Below are positions 58,375 through 64,000 of a DNA stretch of 64,000 nucleotides, piece by piece (the first letter of the stretch is position 1; each line of letters opens with the position of its first letter). Location: the NCBI RefSeq assembly GCF_000830005.1, contig NZ_CP010407.1:8320001-8384000 (forward strand). The letters are read 5' to 3'. The notes under the pieces were generated by a model that was not told where the DNA came from, searched no databases, and saw only the letters and a program-made list of their open reading frames with translations. Source of the DNA: Streptomyces vietnamensis. GTDB lineage: Bacteria > Actinomycetota > Actinomycetes > Streptomycetales > Streptomycetaceae. The position numbers were made by a program, and so were the translations under genes.

Positions 58375-58992
58375 ATGGAGAGGTTCACAGTCGAGCCACT
58401 TCGGGTGGTCGACTTCGTGAAGCACGTGCGGCGCCGCCCACAGATGTACTTTCTGGTTGAGCAGGGCAGCCCTGAGCTTCCCACCGAGGTCCTTCGGGCG
58501 GTGGCCTGGGATGCTCTGCATCGTCGCGACGGCAGGCATGGACGGATCAGCGTCGAGATCGGATCTGATTTCACCTTCACCGTGGAGAGCGATCAGCGCC
58601 CCAGCATCGATGAACGGGAGAGGCTTCTTCCAGGGTTCTTCGGTTCTCTGCTCGACATGTTCGACATGCAGCGCTGGGCTCCCTCTGCCGCTGCCGCACT
58701 CAGCGTCTGCACGGTCATCGAGGTGTGGCTGAACGGTCACGGCTATCGCCAGCAGCTGGTCGGGATGGATCCGACCGGCCCTCGGGAAGAGTTCTCAGCG
58801 CCGAAACCGTTCGGGACCCGGACCACGTTCCACCTCGATCCTTCATTCTGTGGTCCGGGCGAGGCCATCGCTTGGGCGCTGAGCCCCGAAGAACTGCACC
58901 GAGAAGGAGGAACGTGCAAAGAACATCCCTCACCCGCGATGTTCCCGATTCACGACCTCCGCGTGGAGACTGAGGGGTCACTCGGCGAGTAG
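58375..58992 (+). CDS. Hypothetical protein with GyrB/HSP90-like ATPase-fold resemblance
   Basis: 205 residues. FVKHVRRRPQMYFLVE near residue 14 resembles the GyrB/ParE opening (VRKRPGMYIG). After it come a helix where GyrB has its ATP-binding Glu/Asn helix, but reading RAVAWDALH, then ISVEIGSDFTFTVESDQRPS in the place of the ADP-contact strand. GTRTTFHLDPSFCG later resembles the GTTVxFxPD strand. The key Asn is lost, so ATP binding is doubtful. GGGAGG lies 4 nt before the ATG at 58375; in-frame ATGs at 58306 and 58363 are less well placed. Its last 15 nt overlap the end of the facing ISL3 transposase gene, so its C-terminus may be IS-derived. Confidence 0.6.
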   Translation: MERFTVEPLRVVDFVKHVRRRPQMYFLVEQGSPELPTEVLRAVAWDALHRRDGRHGRISVEIGSDFTFTVESDQRPSIDERERLLPGFFGSLLDMFDMQRWAPSAAAALSVCTVIEVWLNGHGYRQQLVGMDPTGPREEFSAPKPFGTRTTFHLDPSFCGPGEAIAWALSPEELHREGGTCKEHPSPAMFPIHDLRVETEGSLGE

Positions 58993-60606
58993 GACTCGTT
59001 TTCGTAGGAGGTCGAAGCCGGCGCGTCCGAACATTTGTCGTTTGAGCATCTTGATGCGGTTGACGGCGCCTTCGACATGGCCGGAGTTCCACTGGGTGGT
59101 CAGCCCGGCTCCGACTGCGTCGTAGTCGCTGTTCAGTCCGGTGGCGAAGGTGCTGATCCCGCGTAGTCCGGACGTCCTCGCCTGGGTGATCCACTCGGGC
59201 AGCCGGTTGCCTTCCAGGCTGGTGAGCATCTCGGCGAAGGACCGGACCAGGTCGGCGGTCGTCTCCAGTTCGGGGCAGTGGGCCAGGAGAGTCTTGCGCT
59301 GTAGTTCCTCGTCGAGGGTGAGGCCGGCGGGGTGGCGGGTGAGCCAGCCGACCGCTGCCCGGACGGTGGGCGGTGCGGGAGGCGGAGCAGGCGGGTCGGG
59401 TCCCTGCTGGCCTTGCTTCCACACGGACAGCACGGTGTGGCCGCCCCGGTAGCCGCGTTCGCGGATCTCTGCCAGGAGCGCGAGACCGGTGATCTTCCCA
59501 CCCGTCTCTGCCCAGCGTCGCTCCAGGTAGGGCTTGTACGGGTCGAGGATGCTCGCGCGCGGCTGGGGCCGCCCCTTCATCATGTCCTGCCACCGCGCGG
59601 CGCGGGCGTAGCGGCGGACGGTGTTACGGCTCCAGCTCAGGTGGCGGGCGACCGCCCGCTCGCTCAGGCCCTGGTCGAGGAGGTCGTGGACCAGAGCGTG
59701 GTGGAGACGTCGGCGCTCGGCCATCTTGCCGGCCGGCTCCGTCGGCCCGGTTGCCGGCTCACCGGCGGAATCGTCGTGTGGTGGAGTTTCCCATTGCGGG
59801 TCGGGCTCCGGAGCGATGGTGGGCAGCGAGTGCAGGCAGCGGCGGTGGTCGACCACGGTCTTCTCGACCGCGCTGACAAGATTCGCCCACAGGTGATACC
59901 GGTCAGCAACCTGCCTGGCCTGCGGCGCGGCGGTCGTAGCGGCGTCCGCGTAGGCGCTGGCCCGGTCGCGGCACAGAATCTCGATCTGCGGATGTCCGGC
60001 CAGCCAGGGGACGAGCGTCGCCGCGTCGCGGTCCGGGAGCATGTCCAGCACCCGGTGCGTGGCCGCGTCCGTGATCACGGTGCCGTACACATGGCCGCGG
60101 CGCAGTGCGAAGTCATCGACGCCGACCGCGACCGGGGCGCCGACGGCCGGGTCGGGCAGGTCCATCACCCGTCGGAGCAGGGTGCTGCGGCTCGCCCGGA
60201 TGCCAAGCAGCGCGGCTATCCGCGCGCCGGCCCGCCCCGCCAGGGCCAGGCCGAGACACGCGACCGACGCACGCTGTCGCTCGGTGACCTGACCGTTCCG
60301 GCGGGTCAGCCCCTGTGCCTGCTCGACGAAGGTCCGCCGCGGACACGACGCCTGCCCGCAGATGAACCGGCGCACTCTCAACGACACCACCACCGGCCGC
60401 CCGCAGCTGGGTAGATCGGACGGATAGCGCAGGTAGGAGCCGTGCACTCGCTCCGACCACGCTCCGCAGGACGGGCAAGCAGCACCCAGCGTGGTGAGCC
60501 GGGCCTCGACCCGCACCACCGGACCCGACGCCTTGAAGTGGACGATCTCCACCTGCGGCAGCGACGGAAACAGCAACTTGCCGAGCCACGACCATGATTG
60601 CGACAC
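58978..60606 (-). CDS. ISL3-family transposase, apparently intact
   Basis: 542-residue DDE transposase. The N-terminal zinc-binding region has CPSCGAWSERVHGSYLR and RRFICGQASCPRRTF; the catalytic region has VAVGVDDFALRRGHVYGTV and EILCRDRASAYADAA with DRYHLWANL; the Glu region is TTQWNSGHVEGAVNRIKMLK. An insertion containing helix-turn-helix-like LSERAVARHLSWSRNTVRRY separates the catalytic parts, as in long ISL3 enzymes. No stop or frameshift was seen. I could not identify terminal inverted repeats or a target-site duplication, so the element's ends are undefined. Confidence 0.9.
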   Translation of the reverse strand: MSQSWSWLGKLLFPSLPQVEIVHFKASGPVVRVEARLTTLGAACPSCGAWSERVHGSYLRYPSDLPSCGRPVVVSLRVRRFICGQASCPRRTFVEQAQGLTRRNGQVTERQRASVACLGLALAGRAGARIAALLGIRASRSTLLRRVMDLPDPAVGAPVAVGVDDFALRRGHVYGTVITDAATHRVLDMLPDRDAATLVPWLAGHPQIEILCRDRASAYADAATTAAPQARQVADRYHLWANLVSAVEKTVVDHRRCLHSLPTIAPEPDPQWETPPHDDSAGEPATGPTEPAGKMAERRRLHHALVHDLLDQGLSERAVARHLSWSRNTVRRYARAARWQDMMKGRPQPRASILDPYKPYLERRWAETGGKITGLALLAEIRERGYRGGHTVLSVWKQGQQGPDPPAPPPAPPTVRAAVGWLTRHPAGLTLDEELQRKTLLAHCPELETTADLVRSFAEMLTSLEGNRLPEWITQARTSGLRGISTFATGLNSDYDAVGAGLTTQWNSGHVEGAVNRIKMLKRQMFGRAGFDLLRKRVLLAE

Positions 60607-60728
60607 AGTCGCCGACAGTCAGCTATCCGAGGCGCCTCGCCGACGAGATCCGGACGATCTCCCAGCCCCACCGACCTCGAGAATCCGTCACTCAGCGTCA
60701 CCGACCACAGAACCTGGGCCAGACCCTC

Positions 60729-60830
60729 GTGTGCTGGTGGTACACGCGTCGTGTGGCCGCTGACCAGCGGAAACGGCCACGATCCGGCCAAGCTGCAGGC
60801 GGCTGGTCCGCGTATGGACCGGATCTGGGT
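60729..60830. repeat. Copy B of the ~100-bp diverged repeat (pair with 48041-48142)
   Basis: Gapless partner of 48041-48142 (see that entry). It carries GGTCC-GCGTAT-GGACC (60805-60820), the same stem as copy A with its central A/T pair swapped. It lies 123 bp beyond the 5' end of the ISL3 transposase gene. Confidence 0.6.
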
Positions 60831-62241
60831 CGGTCTCGTCCCTAGCCCTGAAGGGCGACCGCCATGCAGAAGCAGGTCGAACCGAAGGACGACGGCCGAT
60901 CAGCCCTGCCTCCTTATGGCCATGATGAACCGGGAGTTGTGATCCTTACGTCCCCGCTCAGGCGGAGGGGGCCCGAGATCCGGAAGGCCCGCGAGGACCA
61001 GATGGCGACCGACCGCTTCGGCGGGGTGAAGGGCATACGACGGCGACCGCCTGGACGCCCCGGAGGTCCGGCGACGCAGCTGAAGGCGCGGGGGCGGGTG
61101 TGCTGACCTGGATATTCCTCTTCTGTGCTGATCCCCGAGGTCCAGGGAGGCTCGGCTCCGCAGTTCCTGGGCGTGGTCCCCCAGGTGTGGGCGGTGGCTG
61201 GTGGTCAGTGCGACGCGGCAGAGCGTGGCGGCCTGACCGGAGAGGGCATCACGTCCCGCATCGTGCCGAGGTCGCGCAGGACGTGGACGCCGTCTTCTGT
61301 TTCCCGAAGGCGCCTGTCGAGCGGAGGACAGCGTGTCCGCGGGAGTGCTTCTCGCCCCCCGGGGGAGGCGACCAGGCCCTCCTCGGCGCTGATGGAGAGG
61401 GTGATCCCGGCGTCCGGCCGTGCCTGCGGCAGTGCAGTGCCGGCCATCACGCTGCACGGCGGCGACGAAGGCGTCGGGCAGGGGGTGGCCGTAGGCGTGG
61501 GCGGCGAGCTCCAACCGTCGTACTGCTCGCCCTGTGTCATCTGCCCTTCGGGCTTGCGATACCCGTGGACGGGCAGGGACAGCGGGACGCCGGGGGGCAT
61601 GTCGGTGACGCTGACAGCGGCCATGTACGGCCAGATGGTGAACCCCACGGCCAGCGGCCTGCCCGCCGGCGGCACCGCCGCGTTCAGCCTCGCCCCCGTG
61701 ACGGCCGGAGAGCCCTCGGCTCTCACTCCCGAGACCACCGCGGCCACGGTCTGCGGCACGTACCGGATCGCGGTCGACGGGGCGAGCGCCTCGGCCGGCC
61801 ACATGGCGATCCTCTCCCCGACCGTCACCGGCGGCGCCACCCGGTGCACGGCGGCCCGGTGGGTCTCGTCCAGCGTCTGCACCGGCGGCCGGCAGGTCTC
61901 GCACAGGGCCACACCTTGAAGGCCAGGTGGTGAACAACGGCGAGGAGCCGGGCGCCATGGGCGGCGGGGCGTCCGGCAGGACCTCGGCGCCTGCCGACAC
62001 CCGCGACGACCGCACGGCGCACCACCGTATGCGGGTCGCCGACGGACGGGCCCCACACGGTGGTCCACGCTCCGACGCCACCCTGTGCGCCCACACCGAC
62101 GACGGCACCCTCGGCAACGCGCGCGAGCTCCACGCCGAGCAGCAGGCGCGGCGGAGCGCCTGACACCTCGCCGCCGCCCCCGAACGCCCCGTCCTTCCGT
62201 CCTCCCGTCCGGCGAAGCCCCCGCTTCTGGGAGCAGCCGGA
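60831..62241. other. Decayed interval without a clear gene
   Basis: Both strands have long open frames because of the high GC content, but none shows a consistent family match. The best candidate for a former gene is at 61205-61540 (reverse). A forward frame at 61600-61919 starting MSVTLTAAMYGQMV is low-complexity and lies antisense to a longer reverse frame, so neither is called. Confidence 0.4.
61205..61540 (-). pseudogene. Possible frameshifted small gene
   Basis: GAAGGGCAG precedes an ATG at 61540 (MTQGEQYDG). A one-base shift then gives RRLELAAHAYGHPLPDAFVA, while the original frame resumes coding character at GITLSISAEEGLVASPGG and RETEDGVHVLRDLGT before stopping at 61205. Alternating frames suggest a damaged gene of unknown function; this is a weak call. 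Confidence 0.25.
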
Positions 62242-63336
62242 CTACGTCATCCTGCTCTCCGCTTCCCCCGCCGCTCTCCGCACCACCGACGACGGCACGT
62301 GCGCCCGCAGCCGGTCCGGCGGATAGAACTGCCGGGCCCAGTGGCGGAACGGGCCGATCGGGCCGTCGCCGCGGGCCAGCCGGGGCGGGGACACGTACCG
62401 CTTCGTCGACCAGACCGGGAAGTCCTGGGACACGAAAGCGCAGTTGCCCCGGAACATCACACCCGCCAGCAGCCAGTGTGCCGAGCCGCTCAACCAGCGG
62501 GCCAGTGGGGCCGGGAGGGAGGCCGGCTCGGCCACCTCGAAGCGGCTCGTCTGGCGCAGCTGGAAAGCCGCGGGCGCGATCATTGTGGTCGTGTATACGG
62601 CACAGGTGCGCACCCCGAACCGGGGGAGCGCCGTGCACACGTGCACCCGGCTGATCCCGTTGCCCTCCAGCGTCACCTCCAGCGGACTCGCGCCCAGCAG
62701 CGGCACCCGTTCCTCGGAGCGCACCGAGATCCGGAAGGACCGCCCCTCGAAGACCGCCGGCTCGGCCACTTCCGACGCACCCCAGCCGTGCAGCGGCGTG
62801 AAGTGCCCGATGTCCACCGTGTTCTCGACCACGTCCTGGCTGTGCCCCGCCATCTCCCACGCAGCCAGCCGCGGCGCCCGAGTCCCGAGCGTGTGCCAGG
62901 GCGTGAGCTCCCAGTCCGGCGCCCGCCCGTCGTGGTGCCGCCACACGAAGACGGCGCCGTCGACCTCGCGCACCGGCAGCAGGGTCAGGTCCGAGGACGG
63001 CGGCGGGGGCGTGCCGTACCCCGTCCGCGTGCAGGCGCCGTCCGGGCCGAAGGCGAAGCGGTGGAAGGGGCACAGCAGCTCGTCGCCCTCCAGCGCGCCG
63101 AGCCCGAGGTGCGCCCCCAGGTGCGGGCAGTACGGGCGGACCGCCCGCACCTCGCCGTCGCGGAGCCGGTAGAGCACCACGTCCTCGCCCTGGAGCGGCC
63201 GGGTCAGCAGCGCGCCCCGCACCACCTCCGAGGAGAACGCCACCGAGAACCAGCCGTCGGGGTACGGCAGGGCCGGCTCGTGCGCGTCGGCCGGGCTCGG
63301 GCCCTCCGTGAGCGCCCGGGTGTGGCCGCGCCTCAC
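62242..63336 (-). CDS. Rieske [2Fe-2S] oxygenase, cholesterol 7-desaturase/KshA-like
   Basis: 364 residues. The Rieske motif is complete: YCPHLGAHLG and CPFHRFAFG (two Cys, two His, near residues 74-98). The helix AGHSQDVVENTVDIGHFTPLHGW provides the Asp and His for a mononuclear iron site (given here as its key elements Glu-Asn-x-x-Asp-x-x-His). The order and spacing resemble Neverland/DAF-36 and KshA-type sterol oxygenases. The GTG start overlaps the stop of the oxidoreductase gene (GTGA), so both are probably co-translated. Sterol or another polycyclic substrate is an inference. Confidence 0.83.
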   Translation of the reverse strand: MRRGHTRALTEGPSPADAHEPALPYPDGWFSVAFSSEVVRGALLTRPLQGEDVVLYRLRDGEVRAVRPYCPHLGAHLGLGALEGDELLCPFHRFAFGPDGACTRTGYGTPPPPSSDLTLLPVREVDGAVFVWRHHDGRAPDWELTPWHTLGTRAPRLAAWEMAGHSQDVVENTVDIGHFTPLHGWGASEVAEPAVFEGRSFRISVRSEERVPLLGASPLEVTLEGNGISRVHVCTALPRFGVRTCAVYTTTMIAPAAFQLRQTSRFEVAEPASLPAPLARWLSGSAHWLLAGVMFRGNCAFVSQDFPVWSTKRYVSPPRLARGDGPIGPFRHWARQFYPPDRLRAHVPSSVVRRAAGEAESRMT

Positions 63337-64000
63337 AGCTCGACCAGCACCTTGCCGAAGGACGCAGCGCGGTCGGTGTACAGGCTGCGGTAGGCGGCGG
63401 GGATGGAGTCGAAGCCGCGGTGCACGGTCTGCTGGTAGCGGATCTCGCCGGCGCGCACCAGCGGCCCCAGCTCGGCATGCAGCGCCGCCCAGTTGTCCTC
63501 GGTGAACCACTCCAGCGCGAAGATCCCGCGGATCGTCGTGCGCGGGAACATGATGTACGGCAGCAGCCGGGGTCCGGTCCACTCGCCGCCGACCTGGCTC
63601 GACCACTGCCAGCACACCGCGACCCGGCTGTCCACGGTGAGCATCGTGAAGACGGTGTCGGTCATGACCCCGCCGAGGTTGTCGAAGTACCGGTCCACGC
63701 CGCCGGGAGCCGCCTTCGCCAGGTCCTCGCGGAGCTGCGCCGGGTCCCCGCCGTGCCGGAAGACGACGACGGCGTCGAAGCCGAGCGCCGTCAGCCGGGC
63801 CGCCTTCTCCGGCGAACCGGTCGTGCCCACCACCCGCGCGCCCGCCCGCTTCGCCAGCTGCCCGACCAGCGTGCCGATCGCGCCGGACGCGCCGCTGATC
63901 AGGACCGTGTCGCCTGGCCGTACGGCCAGGAAGGTGGTGAGGGTGCCCCACGCGGTCATCCCGGCGCCGCCGAGGATGCCGAGCGCAGTGCTCAGCGGCA
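63333..64000 (-). CDS. Medium-chain (zinc-independent) NADP-dependent oxidoreductase, N-terminus outside the window
   Basis: The frame is open to the right edge, so the first part of the protein is missing. Seen: LGGAGMTAWGTL, the Rossmann motif VLISGASGAIGTLVGQLAKRAGARVVGTTGS, DRYFDNLGGVMTDTV and FGKVLVEL at the end. This is the quinone oxidoreductase/prostaglandin-reductase-like group that reduces enones. It is coupled to the Rieske oxygenase gene downstream; a role as electron donor is unlikely for this family, so it more likely acts on the same substrate class. Confidence 0.87.
   Translation of the reverse strand, partial: PLSTALGILGGAGMTAWGTLTTFLAVRPGDTVLISGASGAIGTLVGQLAKRAGARVVGTTGSPEKAARLTALGFDAVVVFRHGGDPAQLREDLAKAAPGGVDRYFDNLGGVMTDTVFTMLTVDSRVAVCWQWSSQVGGEWTGPRLLPYIMFPRTTIRGIFALEWFTEDNWAALHAELGPLVRAGEIRYQQTVHRGFDSIPAAYRSLYTDRAASFGKVLVEL

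Noticed and set aside
61600..61919. Forward frame MSVTLTAAMYGQMV as a secreted or repeat protein
   Set aside because: Low complexity, no signal peptide, weak ribosome site, and an equally open reverse frame; not enough to support a gene.
61205..63478. 757-residue reverse frame spanning the decayed interval and the Rieske gene
   Set aside because: It runs through the Rieske gene in the wrong frame; only its last ~110 codons might reflect a former gene.

Overview
The window is high-GC actinobacterial DNA, almost certainly a Streptomyces chromosome. Nearly every codon ends in G or C, GTG and TTG starts are common, operons are knit by 1-8 nt start/stop overlaps (ATGA, GTGA), and the gene families are typical of the genus. 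No rRNA, tRNA or CRISPR array was seen.

The left two-thirds (1-42948) is a set of catabolic operons in excellent coding condition. (1) 1-20434 converts choline to pyruvate: choline dehydrogenase (cut by the left edge), betaine-aldehyde dehydrogenase, a glycine-betaine ABC importer, dimethylglycine oxidase, serine hydroxymethyltransferase, heterotetrameric sarcosine oxidase (delta and alpha subunits fused here), and L-serine dehydratase, with PurU and a methylene-THF reductase for the one-carbon units. An IclR-family regulator sits beside the last gene, and GTTGCGCAAC-like elements recur in the promoters. The betaine-to-dimethylglycine enzyme is not in the window. (2) 20515-27963 is the protocatechuate branch of the beta-ketoadipate pathway (pcaIJFHGBL) with a divergent MarR regulator; the palindrome TCAGTGCACTGA lies in the pcaI promoter and again before a small gene at the far end. 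(3) 28041-33639 feeds that pathway: a shikimate/quinate-type transporter, type II dehydroquinase, shikimate/quinate dehydrogenase, a bipartite 3-dehydroshikimate dehydratase that makes protocatechuate, and a TetR regulator. (4) 34006-42948 looks like a complete non-phosphorylative L-fucose pathway ending in pyruvate plus L-lactate, with lutABC in the same operon to oxidise the lactate, a mutarotase and a GntR/FCD regulator.

The right third (42949-62241) is accessory and partly decayed. It holds a PAS-PP2C-HATPase protein whose phosphatase residues are lost and whose N-terminus is out of frame, a DUF1254/DUF1214 protein, remnants of IS5- and IS481-family transposases, an intact ISL3-family transposase, wreckage of a zinc alcohol dehydrogenase and a serine hydrolase, and an apparently intact three-gene cluster (GMC oxidoreductase, patatin-like lipase, membrane metallophosphoesterase). 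Smaller intact genes are a THEP1-type NTPase, a PEBP protein, a Vms1-like protein and a GyrB-like ATPase-fold orphan. Two homologous ~100 bp sequences, each next to a transposase, carry a short inverted repeat with a compensatory base change. The right edge has a Rieske oxygenase translationally coupled to a medium-chain oxidoreductase that runs off the window.
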